Assembly (NCBI RefSeq): GCF_001428545.1
Contig: NZ_LMHZ01000089.1
Location: 62,001 to 126,000, forward strand
Origin: Noviherbaspirillum sp. Root189
GTDB lineage: Bacteria > Pseudomonadota > Gammaproteobacteria > Burkholderiales > Burkholderiaceae_D
Direction: 5' to 3'
DNA: 64,000 bases
Part shown: one piece after another, positions 1-9,835 of the stretch
Numbering within the stretch: the stretch's first letter is position 1
Layout of the letters: the number at the start of each line of letters is the position of its first letter
Program-made: the position numbers and the translations under genes
Notes under the pieces: generated by a model
Told to the model about the DNA's origin: nothing
Seen by the model: only the letters and a program-made list of their open reading frames with translations
Databases searched by the model: none

Positions 1-633
1 ACGCGGTGTCTCTTCACCGTCATCCAGTCCCCATCCATGTTTATAGGAAAAATACAGGGTCGGAATCACCAGTGATATACCGGCAAGCATGCCCGGCACC
101 ACGCCGCCCGCGAACAGCGCAGGGACCGATGCCGCAGGGACCAGGACGCTATAGACGATCAGTGCGATCGAGGGCGGTATCAGAATGGCAGTTGAACCGG
201 CTGCCGCAATCAGCGTGGCTGAAAACTCTTTCGGATACCCCTGGCGCAGCATGCCCGGAATCATGACCATTGCGACGGCGGCCGCATCGGCGGGGCCCGA
301 ACCCGATATGCCGCCGAGGAACATGCACACAAGGATGGCGACTATTCCCTGCGCGCCACGCCGTTTGCCGACCACTGCAGAAGCAAAGCGGACAATACGC
401 AGAGCGACGCCGGCCCGTTCGAATATCATGCCGGCCAGCACGAATACAGGCAGGGCGAGCAACGGATATTTGGCAATGCCGTTATAGGCATTGGTCGGGA
501 CCGACATGATGCCAAGGCCTTCAATCAGGATGACGGCCGTGCCGCTGATCCCGAGCGCAACCGCGAGCGGCGCACCCAGTGCGAGCAGCAAGGCAAAGCC
601 GAGGAAGAGAATGACGCTGCCTTCTGCAATCAT
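1..633 (-). CDS. TRAP transporter large permease (DctM family), C-terminus cut by window edge
   Basis: The reverse strand is open from an ATG at 633 to the first base of the window, giving 211 residues of a family that is usually about 425 long. The visible part is strongly hydrophobic and carries typical DctM features: a small-residue-rich N-terminal membrane segment, a GGISGSGPADAAA stretch and an ILIPPSIALI segment. DctM proteins are the sodium- or proton-coupled membrane channel of TRAP importers. The start codon overlaps the stop of the small-permease gene by 4 bases, so the two are translationally coupled. The substrate cannot be read from this subunit; the divergent eutBC genes make an amine or related compound possible, but that is inference. 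Confidence 0.9.
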   Translation of the reverse strand, partial: MIAEGSVILFLGFALLLALGAPLAVALGISGTAVILIEGLGIMSVPTNAYNGIAKYPLLALPVFVLAGMIFERAGVALRIVRFASAVVGKRRGAQGIVAILVCMFLGGISGSGPADAAAVAMVMIPGMLRQGYPKEFSATLIAAAGSTAILIPPSIALIVYSVLVPAASVPALFAGGVVPGMLAGISLVIPTLYFSYKHGWGLDDGEETPR

Positions 634-1148
634 GAAGCGCTCCCGGTGGTGTCGCGCGCGAGGCGAACGATGCGGCCAATGATGCGCAGCAGGATGACGG
701 CCGACAGCACGGGCAGCCACAGGGTATAGATCCATTGTGGAATGCCGATGCCCGGCGACGTGGTGTCGTACTGCCAGTCATCCCAGAACAGGAAGCTGCC
801 ATACCATGCCATCACGGCAAACATGACGGCGCTCAGCAGCATGACAAAGAACTCCACGCCACGCGCAATGCCTGAAGGCAGGCGCTCGGTAATGAAGGTC
901 ATGCGGATATGCTGATTACGGACAAACGCAGCGGATGCGCCGGCCAGCGTCAGCACCACCATCAGGAAGATTGAAAACTCTTCCGTGAAGGCGAACGATA
1001 CATCCGTGAAATAGCGCACCAGTACGTTGGCAAAGGTGATGCAGCATATGAGCCCCATCGACAGGGCGGCGCAAAATTCTTCTATCTTGACTGGCACACG
1101 CGGTGGCGCCTCGCCTTGCGATTCGGCGGTTTCAGGGAGTTCACTCAT
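630..1148 (-). CDS. TRAP transporter small permease (DctQ family)
   Basis: A 172-residue protein with four hydrophobic segments, the size and layout of DctQ subunits, which join the DctM channel in the inner membrane. The N-terminal 15 residues are polar and the tail is arginine-rich. It lies between the binding protein gene (205-bp gap upstream) and the DctM gene (4-base overlap downstream), the common order for a P-Q-M TRAP operon. Identification rests on size, hydrophobic profile and position rather than on a catalytic motif. Confidence 0.85.
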   Translation of the reverse strand: MSELPETAESQGEAPPRVPVKIEEFCAALSMGLICCITFANVLVRYFTDVSFAFTEEFSIFLMVVLTLAGASAAFVRNQHIRMTFITERLPSGIARGVEFFVMLLSAVMFAVMAWYGSFLFWDDWQYDTTSPGIGIPQWIYTLWLPVLSAVILLRIIGRIVRLARDTTGSAS

Positions 1149-1313
1149 AGGACTATTCTGATGATACGAAAGGGTGGCCGCATAGTGCGGTCATGATTGA
1201 CTTTTGACTTACTTTTGATTGGGTTTCAACTCAACAACACATGGCGGCGAATGCGGAGAAAGCGTTCTTATGAATTTATGAATTCGAGCACCGTTCCAAC
1301 ACCCGCCGTCATG

Positions 1314-1339
1314 TTCCCTCCCCGGCAAAGGGGAAGGAG
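1314..1339. repeat. C/G-rich hairpin, CCCTCCCC...GGGGAAGG type
   Basis: Between the TRAP binding protein and small permease genes lies CCCTCCCC, a 6-base loop and GGGGAAGG, an imperfect hairpin. A close relative is found at 61596-61617 between boxB and boxA. Such CCCTCCCC/GGGGAGGG hairpins are known to me as scattered intergenic repeats in beta- and gammaproteobacteria. Here it could lower expression of the permeases relative to the binding protein, but that is inference. Confidence 0.4.
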
Positions 1340-1353
1340 TTACCACCGACTTC

Positions 1354-2376
1354 CTACTTGCGCGCGGCAATCGCCGTTTCGGCTTTCTTGACAAGTCCGC
1401 TGCCAATAGTCTTCGACCACTTGTCGTAGACCGGGCGTGTCAGCTTGCGGAATTCGTCGATTTCGGCCGGCGTCAGGCGGGTCACCTTGACGCCCTGTGC
1501 CTCGACTTCCTTGTAAAGGCTGTTGTCGCTTGCCGTCAGGCCTTTGCGTGCAATTGCGGTTTCTTCCTTGCCGGCTTGTATCGCGGCGGCACGCACTGCC
1601 TCCTGGTCTTCCTTGCTCCAGCTTTCCCACACTTTGCGGTTAACCACAAAGATCAGCGGGTCGGCGACATAGCCCCATTGGGTCAGGTGCTTCTGGCCAA
1701 CGGTGGCGATCTTGGCACCGAGGAACACGGAAATCGGATTTTCCTGGCCGTCCACCGCGCCGGATGCCAGCGCCGGTTGCGCATCGGCCCAGCTCATCTG
1801 CGTCGGGTTGGCGCCGAGCGCGGTAAACGTATCGTTGAACAGCGGCGAGCCGACGACACGGAACTTCATGCCTTTCATGTCAGCCGGTGTACGGATGTCG
1901 CGCTTGGAATTGCTGATTTCGCGGTAACCGTTCTCGCCCCAGGCAAGCGGCACCACGCCGTTCTTTTCGATGACCTTGAAAATGTCGGCGCCGACTTCGC
2001 CCTGTGTCAATGCATCCATCGCCTTGTAATCAGGCAGCAGGAAGGGGAGCGAAAACAGGTTGAGTTCCTTGATCTGCGGTGACCAGTTGATCGACGAGCC
2101 AACCGCCAGGTCAATGACGCCCTGGCGAATTGCAGTAAATTCACGTGTCTGGTCGCCGGCAACCAGCGACGTGCCCGGGTACATCTTGATGTTGATGCGG
2201 CCCTGGGTCTTTTCCTTCACAAGTTCCGCCCAGCGTTCGCCACCCTTGCCCCACGGGAAAGCGTTGCCGAGAACTGTCGACAGACGGTATTCAGGCTGGT
2301 ATTTCTGCTGCGCGACGGCGGGAAGGCTGAGTGCGAGCGCGGCGCCGACGGCGAGCGCGAGGAATGATCTACGCAA
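1354..2376 (-). CDS. TRAP transporter substrate-binding protein (DctP family)
   Basis: Periplasmic solute-binding subunit of the TRAP importer, 340 residues from the chosen start. The N-terminus is a clear signal peptide (RRSFLALAVGAALALSLPAVAQQ). The mature part has the DctP features: an AFPWGKGGERWAELV segment, a GVIDLAVGS stretch, and the conserved arginine region MKFRVVGSPLF near residue 165. An upstream in-frame ATG at 2415 exists, but a TTG at 2376 follows AAGGAG at ideal distance and puts the signal peptide at the N-terminus, so TTG is preferred. First gene of the leftward TRAP operon and divergent from eutB, which suggests that the cargo and ethanolamine metabolism may be linked. Confidence 0.9.
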   Translation of the reverse strand: MRRSFLALAVGAALALSLPAVAQQKYQPEYRLSTVLGNAFPWGKGGERWAELVKEKTQGRINIKMYPGTSLVAGDQTREFTAIRQGVIDLAVGSSINWSPQIKELNLFSLPFLLPDYKAMDALTQGEVGADIFKVIEKNGVVPLAWGENGYREISNSKRDIRTPADMKGMKFRVVGSPLFNDTFTALGANPTQMSWADAQPALASGAVDGQENPISVFLGAKIATVGQKHLTQWGYVADPLIFVVNRKVWESWSKEDQEAVRAAAIQAGKEETAIARKGLTASDNSLYKEVEAQGVKVTRLTPAEIDEFRKLTRPVYDKWSKTIGSGLVKKAETAIAARK

Positions 2377-2621
2377 GATGTCTCCTTTTAAGGTGAAGGA
2401 AGGCAGCCGGATCATTGCTGATGGCTGCTCAGGTGGTTAAATTATGGTGCATGCACTTTACCGCAAATTGCGCAAGGTTGTCAGAAGCTCTTGCATTTCG
2501 GAAAGCGGCCATGGCGGTTGTATGCGAGACAGGATGCCATCTGACAGGCATGATTACTGTAGCGGCAGGTTTGCTTTACTCAATACCGAATTCAACACTG
2601 CAGCCGACATGGAGATGCCAG
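2377..2621. promoter_or_regulatory. Divergent promoter region between TRAP operon and eutBC
   Basis: This 245-bp gap must hold the promoters of both units. It contains a 10-bp palindrome GTGCATGCAC at 2447-2456 and an 8-bp palindrome TTGCGCAA at 2468-2475, 12 bases apart. Either could be a regulator site. No cobalamin riboswitch core (GCCACTG box) was found, although EutBC needs adenosylcobalamin. GGAG at 2611-2614 serves as eutB ribosome site. Confidence 0.35.
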
Positions 2622-4016
2622 ATGGGATACCGTACCAGCGCAGGAAGTAAGACCTATGTCTTCCCTGACCTTGCAACCCTGATGGCAAAGGCCAGTCCGG
2701 CCCGTTCGGGCGATTATCTCGCCGGGGTGGCCGCACTCAGTTACGAAGAGCGCATGGCCGCAAAGATGGCGCTGGCCGATGTGCCCCTGCGCGCCTTTCT
2801 GAACCATGCGCTGATTCCTTATGAATGCGATGAAGTCACCCGGCTGATTCTGGATACGCACCAGGCGGAAGCATTCGCACCGATTGCTCATCTGACTGTA
2901 GGCGATTTTCGCGACTGGCTATTGCTGGACGCCACGGATAGCGACACCCTGACCGCCTGCGCTCGCGGCATCACGCCGGAAATGGCGGCGGCCGTCAGCA
3001 AGCTGATGCGCAACCAGGACCTTGTCCTCGTGGCAAGAAAATGCCGCGTCGTGACACGTTTCCGGAACACGCTCGGCCTGCCTGGGCATCTTGCCGTGCG
3101 CCTGCAACCCAATCATCCGACCGATGACTTGCACGGCATTGCCGCCAGCATGCTTGATGGCTTGTTGTACGGCGCGGGCGATGCGGTCGTCGGCATCAAT
3201 CCCGCCAGCGATTCGCTAGACACGATGATGGGTTTGTGGCGCATGATGGATGAACTGCGCTGCCGCTTCGACATACCCATGCAAACTTGTGTGCTGACCC
3301 ATGTCACCACCCAGATCAAGGCGATCGAGCGCGGCGCCCCAGTTGATCTGGTGTTTCAGTCTGTGGCGGGGACGGAGAAAGCCAATGCCGGATTCGGTGT
3401 CAATTTGTCATTGCTGCGGGAAGCACGTGATGCCGCACGCGGATTACAGCGAGGGACTGTGGGCGACAATGTCATGTATCTGGAAACCGGGCAGGGCAGT
3501 GCGCTATCCGCCAACGCACACCACGGCATCGACCAGCAAACCTGTGAGGCACGCGCGTATGCGGTGGCACGCGAGCTCGATCCGCTGCTGACCAATACCG
3601 TGGTCGGTTTCATCGGCCCGGAATACCTGTTCGACGGCAAGCAAATCATTCGCGCGGGCCTGGAAGACCATTTCTGCGGCAAGCTGCTCGGTGTGCCGAT
3701 GGGCTGCGATATCTGCTACACCAATCATGCGGAAGCCGACCAGGACGACATGGACACCTTGCTGACCCTGCTCGGAGCGGCAGGCGTCAACTTCATCATG
3801 GGCGTGCCGGGCGCGGACGACATCATGCTCAATTACCAGAGCACATCGTTTCATGATGCCCTGTATCTGCGCAGCGTCCTCGGGCTGGGGCGTGCACCGG
3901 AGTTCGAGCAGTGGCTGGAACGGATGCAGTTGACCGATACCGCGGGCAGGCTCCGCTCCCCGGGCAGTAGCCATCCTTTGCTGCAGTCGGCGCTGTCATC
4001 CGCATCGCCACGCTGA
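2622..4016 (+). CDS. eutB: Ethanolamine ammonia-lyase large subunit EutB
   Basis: Catalytic subunit of adenosylcobalamin-dependent ethanolamine ammonia-lyase, which splits ethanolamine into acetaldehyde and ammonia. The 464 residues match the usual length of about 455. Typical segments are ARSGDYLAGVAALSYEERMAAK near the N-terminus, VGINPASDSLDTM, MQTCVLTHVTTQ and GTEKANAGFGVN in the TIM barrel, and GVPMGCDICYTNHAEADQDD near the end. The frame is open further upstream to 2415, but the ATG at 2622 has GGAG seven bases before it and starts the conserved domain. eutC follows after 32 bases. No microcompartment, reactivase or aldehyde dehydrogenase genes are adjacent, so this is the short, shell-free form of the pathway. 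Confidence 0.95.
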   Translation: MGYRTSAGSKTYVFPDLATLMAKASPARSGDYLAGVAALSYEERMAAKMALADVPLRAFLNHALIPYECDEVTRLILDTHQAEAFAPIAHLTVGDFRDWLLLDATDSDTLTACARGITPEMAAAVSKLMRNQDLVLVARKCRVVTRFRNTLGLPGHLAVRLQPNHPTDDLHGIAASMLDGLLYGAGDAVVGINPASDSLDTMMGLWRMMDELRCRFDIPMQTCVLTHVTTQIKAIERGAPVDLVFQSVAGTEKANAGFGVNLSLLREARDAARGLQRGTVGDNVMYLETGQGSALSANAHHGIDQQTCEARAYAVARELDPLLTNTVVGFIGPEYLFDGKQIIRAGLEDHFCGKLLGVPMGCDICYTNHAEADQDDMDTLLTLLGAAGVNFIMGVPGADDIMLNYQSTSFHDALYLRSVLGLGRAPEFEQWLERMQLTDTAGRLRSPGSSHPLLQSALSSASPR

Positions 4017-4048
4017 ATGCGTAAAGCGAAAATCAGAAGGGAAACCAC

Positions 4049-4858
4049 ATGGGAAACAACAAGGAAAAGACCAGGCAGGATTCCGCTGCACTGGTCCACC
4101 AGGACCCCTGGCAAGAACTGCGATCGCATACGAGTGCCCGTGTTGCGCTTGGTCGCGTTGGCATCAGCCTGCCGACTGCCGAAGTCCTGCGCTTTGGTCT
4201 GGCTCATGCACAAGCCCGCGATGCGGTGCATCATCCACTTGATGTAGACGCGCTTCAAGATGCGCTTGCAGCAGCAGGCTTTTCATCGCTGCGTGTAAAC
4301 AGCAAGGCGGACAGCCGCCATACCTATCTGCTGCGGCCGGATCTCGGACGCCGGCTGGACGAGGCAAGCGTTGAGCGGCTCGGACAGGCACCGCAACACG
4401 CCGAACTGGTGGTCGTTATTGCTGACGGTCTCTCTTCGATTGCGGTAACGCGACACGCCGTACCGCTACTGACACAACTGCGTGATGCCTTTGTGACGGA
4501 TTGGCATCGCACGCCGGTGGTGATTGCCAGCCAGGGACGGGTAGCGATCGGCGACGACATCGGTGCGGCACTCAAGGCGCGGCTGGTCGTGGTACTGATC
4601 GGCGAGCGGCCGGGGCTTACTTCTCCGGATAGCCTGGGCATCTACCTGACTTACGCACCGCGTATCGGCCGCATGGACAGCGAACGCAATTGCATTTCGA
4701 ATGTGCGGCCGGAAGGCCTGCGGTATGAAGCAGCGGTGCATAAACTGGCCAGCCTGATAAAGCGGTCCCTGCATTTGCGCCTGTCCGGTATCGGTCTCAA
4801 GGATGAAAGCGGAGCGCTGCTCGCTTCTCGGCCAGGCGAAATTTCGGCCGGAGGATGA
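4049..4858 (+). CDS. eutC: Ethanolamine ammonia-lyase small subunit EutC
   Basis: Small subunit of ethanolamine ammonia-lyase, 269 residues. It contributes to the cobalamin-binding site of the EutB6C6 complex. Recognisable segments are TSARVALGRVG, the FGLAHAQARDAVH stretch, VVVIADGLSS, and ERPGLTSPDSLGIYLTY followed by ERNCISNVRPEGLRY, which are hallmarks of the family. The N-terminal 25 residues are polar and variable as usual. It lies directly behind eutB and is surely co-transcribed. No clear terminator follows it. Confidence 0.95.
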   Translation: MGNNKEKTRQDSAALVHQDPWQELRSHTSARVALGRVGISLPTAEVLRFGLAHAQARDAVHHPLDVDALQDALAAAGFSSLRVNSKADSRHTYLLRPDLGRRLDEASVERLGQAPQHAELVVVIADGLSSIAVTRHAVPLLTQLRDAFVTDWHRTPVVIASQGRVAIGDDIGAALKARLVVVLIGERPGLTSPDSLGIYLTYAPRIGRMDSERNCISNVRPEGLRYEAAVHKLASLIKRSLHLRLSGIGLKDESGALLASRPGEISAGG

Positions 4859-5289
4859 CAAAATCAAAAGATTGTTGCCTGATATGCGCGTTGGAAGCCA
4901 TTGTCGATATGGCAATCGGCTTGCAACCCGGGAGCGCTCGAACTCCTCTCTACCACACACCTCCAACCCGATCTGCCGTCCACTGGGATAAACCTGTTCG
5001 ACGGCGGGAACGGATCGCCTGCTAACGGCTCATTATTTCCCACAAGCGTCTACAATGTTCCGGCATCGTTACTTTTTTTGCAATTTGAAGTGTGGCAAAC
5101 ACTTCGATACAAATAGCGCCGGTGCAGACAACATAACGATACATTGCGCTGGCAACATGATGCCCAGAATAGCCGTGGCAGCGGTTGCGCCCGGATGTCG
5201 GTTCCGGTAGCAGCGTCCGCCACGTGCAGTGCAGACCAGATTGTGTAAAACGCCGGTGACCGACGATGCCGGAATAGAAAGAAATCTTC
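4859..5289. other. Intergenic region before the RND efflux operon
   Basis: No convincing gene in these 431 bases; short ORFs lack homology-like features and ribosome sites. The only clear structure is the inverted repeat at 5087-5105 listed separately, 185 bases before mdtA. The region should contain the promoter of the efflux operon. Confidence 0.5.
5087..5105. promoter_or_regulatory. Inverted repeat GAAGTGT-N5-ACACTTC, possible operator of the efflux operon
   Basis: A perfect 7-bp dyad with a 5-base centre, in AT-rich DNA after a T-run and 185 bp upstream of mdtA. Efflux operons are often controlled by TetR or two-component regulators binding such dyads, but no regulator gene lies next to this operon, so the binding protein is unknown. 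It could also be a simple hairpin. Confidence 0.3.
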
Positions 5290-6684
5290 ATGGATCAAAG
5301 AGCCGAACCGCCCCTCCCGCAAGTTGAAACAAAAGTACGCAAGCGGAAGTCGCTGCTGGGCAGCATCATTGCGCTGATTGCGCTGGCTCTTCTGGTTGGG
5401 CTTGCCTGGTACCTCACCCACCCGGCGTCCGAAAGTGCCGGCGGGCCTGCGGCTCAGGCCGGACCCGGAGGTCCGGGGGCAAGGCGCGGACCTGCGACGA
5501 CAACGGTCGGCGTTGCAAGTGTCGAGCGCGCCGACATACCTGTCACAGTGGAAGCACTCGGCACGGTCACCGCATCCGCAATCGCGGTGGTTCGCCCGCA
5601 GGTATCCGGTGTGTTGAAGGAAGTTCTGTTCACCGAGGGCCAGGCGGTACGCGCCGGCCAGCTACTGGCCGTTATCGACCCGCGACAGTTCGAAACCGCA
5701 TTGCTGCAGGCCAGCGGGCAACGGCAGCGCGACGAAGCGCAATTGCAGAATGCCAGGGTCATGCTGGAGCGCTTCAAGACTCTGCTTGAACAGGACTCCA
5801 TCGCACGCCAGGAGGTCGATACACAGGCGGCCCTCGTCAAGCAACTGGAAGGTACGGTGGCTATCGACAAAGCAGCGGAAGCAGCGGCGAAACTCAATCT
5901 CAGCTACACCAGAATCACCGCGCCGATCAGCGGCCGTGTCGGCCTCAGGGCGGTTGACGTCGGTAATCTCGTCGGCTCGAACGACGCCAATGGCATTGCC
6001 GACATCACGCAAGTGTCGCCGGTCGATGTCGAATTCTCCTTGCCGCAAGACCTGGTGTCCGACGTGCGCGCACGGATCAACGACGAAGCCAGCCTGCCGG
6101 TCACCGTCCTCGACCGCAATCGCCAGAAGGAACTGGACACCGGAAAATTCCTGGCGCTGGATAACCAGGTCGATACGCAAACCGGTACTGTCAAAGCCAA
6201 GGCGCGGTTCGCCAATGCCAAAGCGGCGCTCTTTCCAAGCCAGTTTGTCAACGTCCGGCTGCTGCTGCGTACGATACAGGGTGCCGCGGTGGTGCCGGTC
6301 TCTGCGGTCCGGCATGGCGGCAACGGCGATTTCGTCTATGTGCTGAATGCGGCCGAGCGCACGGTCGCGCTGCGTAATGTCAAGGCAGGACAAATGATCG
6401 GTGAAAAAGTTGAAATTACTTTCGGACTCAAGCCCGGGGAACAAGTCATCACCGAAGGGGCGGACCGTCTGAAGGATGGCGCGAAGGTCACCTTACCGAC
6501 AGATCGGCCGGGCGGTAATCGTGCACCGGGGGAACGCCGCGGCAATGGACAGGGGCAGGGTCGGCAACCAGCCCAGGGTACACAAAGCAGTAACAGCGCC
6601 AACGGCGCGGCGTCTCCGAACGCCGGGGCGCAGCGTGAGCCTGGCGAGCGCCGCCGACGCAATCCTGACGCGGCAACGCAATGA
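5290..6684 (+). CDS. mdtA: RND efflux periplasmic adaptor (MdtA-like membrane fusion protein)
   Basis: Membrane fusion protein of a tripartite drug efflux pump, 464 residues. One N-terminal membrane helix (about 18-40) anchors it. It has the lipoyl half-motif VRPQVSGVLKEVLFTEGQAVRAGQLLAVIDPRQ near 100-130, a coiled-coil hairpin (about 135-200), the second half ITAPISGRVGLRAVDVGN, and the beta-barrel segment ADITQVSPVDVEFSLPQ. The MdtA-type order with two different RND pumps behind it supports the name. The last 60 residues are a disordered Gly/Arg/Asn/Gln-rich tail not found in E. coli MdtA. It is the first gene of the operon; only a weak ribosome site precedes the ATG. Confidence 0.9.
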   Translation: MDQRAEPPLPQVETKVRKRKSLLGSIIALIALALLVGLAWYLTHPASESAGGPAAQAGPGGPGARRGPATTTVGVASVERADIPVTVEALGTVTASAIAVVRPQVSGVLKEVLFTEGQAVRAGQLLAVIDPRQFETALLQASGQRQRDEAQLQNARVMLERFKTLLEQDSIARQEVDTQAALVKQLEGTVAIDKAAEAAAKLNLSYTRITAPISGRVGLRAVDVGNLVGSNDANGIADITQVSPVDVEFSLPQDLVSDVRARINDEASLPVTVLDRNRQKELDTGKFLALDNQVDTQTGTVKAKARFANAKAALFPSQFVNVRLLLRTIQGAAVVPVSAVRHGGNGDFVYVLNAAERTVALRNVKAGQMIGEKVEITFGLKPGEQVITEGADRLKDGAKVTLPTDRPGGNRAPGERRGNGQGQGRQPAQGTQSSNSANGAASPNAGAQREPGERRRRNPDAATQ

Positions 6685-6754
6685 TTTGCCCAATGATGTG
6701 CATAGGGAGCTGCGTTAGCCGCGCTTCCCCGCAAACGACAATGGAAATTACACA

Positions 6755-9700
6755 ATGAGCCCTTCCCGGCCATTCATTCAGCGGCCGGTCGCCACGTCGC
6801 TGTTCATGCTGGCGATTGTGCTCGCCGGCATCATCGGATTTCGATTCCTGCCGCTATCTGCGCTGCCGCAGGTCGATTTCCCGACCATCCAGGTACAGAC
6901 CCTGTATCCGGGCGCCAGTCCTGAGGTCATGAGCCAGACTGTCACCGCACCGCTGGAACGGCAGTTCGGCCAGATGTCCGGCCTGCAGCGGATGAGTTCG
7001 ACCAGCGCTGCCGGCGTGTCCATCGTCACGCTGCAGTTCGGCCTGGGACAGACACTCGATGTCGCCGAGCAGGAAGTCCAGGCGGCCATCAACGCCGGCG
7101 GCTCGCTGCTGCCGGCCGATCTGCCCGCGCCACCAGTTTATGCAAAGATCAACCCGGCTGATGCACCGGTGCTGACACTGGCAATAACCTCCGATACCTT
7201 GCCGCTGACTGAAGTGCAGAACATCGTCAACACCCGGCTGGCACTGAAGATCAGCCAGGTGGCGGGCGTTGGCCTGGTCACCCTGAATGGCGGCCAGCGT
7301 CCTGCAATGCGCATCCAGGCCGATACCCAGGCGCTGGCGTCGTATGGTCTCGGACTCGATACCCTGCGTACCGCGATTGCGGCGGCCAATGCCAACGGTG
7401 CCAAAGGCAGCTTCGATGGACCCACACGTTCGTACAGTATCAATTCGAATGATCAATTATTGACGGTTGCCGATTACCAGAACCTGATCGTTGCCTATCG
7501 CAACGACGCGCCGGTACGCCTGTCGAATGTCGCCCAGGTGGTAGAAAGTGCGGAGAACAGCCGCCTCGGCGCCTGGGCCGGCATGAAGCCGGCCATCATC
7601 CTGAATGTACAGCGCCAGCCAGGCGCCAATGTGATTGCGACCGTCGATGCAATCAAGGCCAGGCTGCCCGAGCTTCAGGAAGGCCTGCCCGAGTCGCTGC
7701 GCGTCGAGGTGCTAAGCGACCGCACGACCGGCATCCGTGCATCGGTAGAACATGTCGAGATGGAACTGATCCTCGCCGTGTTGCTGGTAGTGCTGGTGAT
7801 CTTTGCATTCCTGCATGACCTAAGGGCGACCGTCATCGCCAGCCTGGCCGTGCCGATATCGCTGATCGGCACCTGTGGCGCGATGTACCTGCTGGGATAC
7901 AGCCTGAACAATCTCAGCCTGATGGCACTGACGATTGCGACCGGCTTTGTGGTCGATGACGCGATCGTGATGATAGAAAACATCGCGCGCTATATCGAGG
8001 AAGGCGAGACGCCGATGGCAGCTGCATTGAAGGGTGCGACGCAGATCGGTTTTACCATCATTTCGCTGACGGTTTCGCTGATCGCGGTGCTGATCCCTTT
8101 GCTGTTCATGGGAGACGTGGTCGGGCGGCTGTTCCGTGAATTTGCAGTGACCTTGTCGATCACCATCCTGATTTCCGGCCTGGTCTCGCTGACGCTGGTG
8201 CCGATGATGTCCGGGCGCTGGCTGCACGGGCCAGGCGAAGACCGCAAGGAAAGCCGGCTGCAGCGCATGTTCGACGGCGTGATTGTGCGCTACGACAGAG
8301 GATTGCACTGGGTGCTGGCGCGGCAGGGTATGACACTGGTCGTTGCCTTGCTGACGCTGGGCCTGACCGTGCTGTTGTATATCCTGATCCCGAAGGGCCT
8401 GTTTCCGGTGCAGGATACCGGGCAGCTGCAGGCGCGGCTTGAAGCCACCCAGTCCGTGTCTTATCAACGCATGGCCGAGTTGCAACAAGACGCGGCTGCC
8501 GCGATCCTTGAAGACCCGGACGTGGCAACGCTCAGTTCGGTGGTCGGCGTCGATGCCGCCAACAACACCATGCTGCATACCGGCAGCATGCTCATTAATC
8601 TGAAGCGTGGCCGTAGCGGCTCGCAACAGGAAACCATGGATAGGCTGCGCGAGCGCGTCAGCCGTATCCCCGGGCTTACCCTGTATTTGCAGCCGACGCA
8701 GGACCTGACCATTGATGCCGAGACCGGACCGACGCAGTTCCGTGTTTCGCTCGAAGGCGCCGACAACGCAACAGTCGTGCAGTGGGCGAACAAGCTGGAG
8801 CAGCGCATGGCTAGTGCACCGGAACTGCGTAATGTGGTGTCCGATGCGGGTGCAACCGGGGTATCGGCCTTCGTCAAGATTGATCGCGATACCGCATCGC
8901 GCTTATCCGTCACGGCGGCGTCGATCGACGACGCCCTGTATAGCGCATTCGGCCAGCGCATCGTATCCACGATCTTTACCGAAACCAACCAGTACCGCGT
9001 GATCCTCGAAGCCAGGCCAGGGTTGTTGTCCACTCCCGAAACCCTCGGCTTGCTGCCATTGCGTACCGGATCGGGCAAGCCGACACCGCTGGCCGCGGTG
9101 GCCAGCATCACTGAACGTCCGGCGCCGCTGCAGATCACTCACGTCGCTCAGTTTCCGGCGACCACGCTCGGCTTCGATACCGCGCCCGGCGTCTCGCTAG
9201 GCAAGGCGGTGGACACGGTGCGGCAAGCAGCAAAGGAGATCGGCATGCCGGGCGCGGTTACCCTCAGTTTCCTTGGTGCGGCTGGTGCCTATGAAGCCTC
9301 GCTGACCAACCAGTTATGGCTGATCCTTGCTGCGCTGGTCTGTGTCTACATCGTGCTGGGCGTCCTGTACGAGAGCTACATTCATCCGCTGACGATTCTG
9401 TCGACCTTGCCCTCGGCTGGCGTCGGCGCCTTGCTGGCGTTGATGGTGACCGGCAATGACCTCGGCGTGATCGGCATCATCGGCATCATTCTCCTGATCG
9501 GTATCGTGAAGAAGAATGCGATCATGATGATCGACTTTGCCATCGATGCCGAACGCAATCAGGGCAAGTCGCCGCGGGAAGCGATCCATCAGGCCGCGTT
9601 ACTGCGCTTTCGTCCGATCCTGATGACCACGCTGGCAGCCCTGTTCGCCGCCGTACCACTGATGCTGGGTTGGGGCGAGGGTGCTGAGCTGCGTAGGCCG

Positions 9701-9835
9701 CTGGGCCTTGCGATCTTCGGCGGCCTGATCGTCAGCCAGATCCTGACCTTGTTTACCACGCCGGTGATTTATCTGGCTTTCGACAGGTTAGGTCGGCGCT
9801 GGACCGGGCGCGGATCCAATGAGGTAGCCGCGTGA
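6755..9835 (+). CDS. mdtB: RND multidrug efflux transporter subunit MdtB
   Basis: Inner-membrane proton-driven pump, 1026 residues, twelve membrane helices and two large periplasmic loops. Family signatures include [19 protein letters not shown] at the start, [22 protein letters not shown], the TM4 proton-relay segment [15 protein letters not shown], and the C-terminal [15 protein letters not shown] and [19 protein letters not shown] repeats. In the MdtABC system MdtB and MdtC form a heterotrimer (two B, one C), and the MdtB-like chain here is followed directly by an MdtC-like chain with a 4-base overlap. Substrates in E. coli include novobiocin and bile salts; here they are not predictable. 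Confidence 0.93.
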   Translation: MSPSRPFIQRPVATSLFMLAIVLAGIIGFRFLPLSALPQVDFPTIQVQTLYPGASPEVMSQTVTAPLERQFGQMSGLQRMSSTSAAGVSIVTLQFGLGQTLDVAEQEVQAAINAGGSLLPADLPAPPVYAKINPADAPVLTLAITSDTLPLTEVQNIVNTRLALKISQVAGVGLVTLNGGQRPAMRIQADTQALASYGLGLDTLRTAIAAANANGAKGSFDGPTRSYSINSNDQLLTVADYQNLIVAYRNDAPVRLSNVAQVVESAENSRLGAWAGMKPAIILNVQRQPGANVIATVDAIKARLPELQEGLPESLRVEVLSDRTTGIRASVEHVEMELILAVLLVVLVIFAFLHDLRATVIASLAVPISLIGTCGAMYLLGYSLNNLSLMALTIATGFVVDDAIVMIENIARYIEEGETPMAAALKGATQIGFTIISLTVSLIAVLIPLLFMGDVVGRLFREFAVTLSITILISGLVSLTLVPMMSGRWLHGPGEDRKESRLQRMFDGVIVRYDRGLHWVLARQGMTLVVALLTLGLTVLLYILIPKGLFPVQDTGQLQARLEATQSVSYQRMAELQQDAAAAILEDPDVATLSSVVGVDAANNTMLHTGSMLINLKRGRSGSQQETMDRLRERVSRIPGLTLYLQPTQDLTIDAETGPTQFRVSLEGADNATVVQWANKLEQRMASAPELRNVVSDAGATGVSAFVKIDRDTASRLSVTAASIDDALYSAFGQRIVSTIFTETNQYRVILEARPGLLSTPETLGLLPLRTGSGKPTPLAAVASITERPAPLQITHVAQFPATTLGFDTAPGVSLGKAVDTVRQAAKEIGMPGAVTLSFLGAAGAYEASLTNQLWLILAALVCVYIVLGVLYESYIHPLTILSTLPSAGVGALLALMVTGNDLGVIGIIGIILLIGIVKKNAIMMIDFAIDAERNQGKSPREAIHQAALLRFRPILMTTLAALFAAVPLMLGWGEGAELRRPLGLAIFGGLIVSQILTLFTTPVIYLAFDRLGRRWTGRGSNEVAA

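Noticed and set aside
2400-2621. Cobalamin riboswitch before eutB
   Set aside because: Looked for because the enzyme needs adenosylcobalamin, but no conserved core box or hairpin set was found.
5662-6444. 260-codon reverse frame
   Set aside because: Antisense to the membrane fusion protein gene mdtA, which has complete family motifs.
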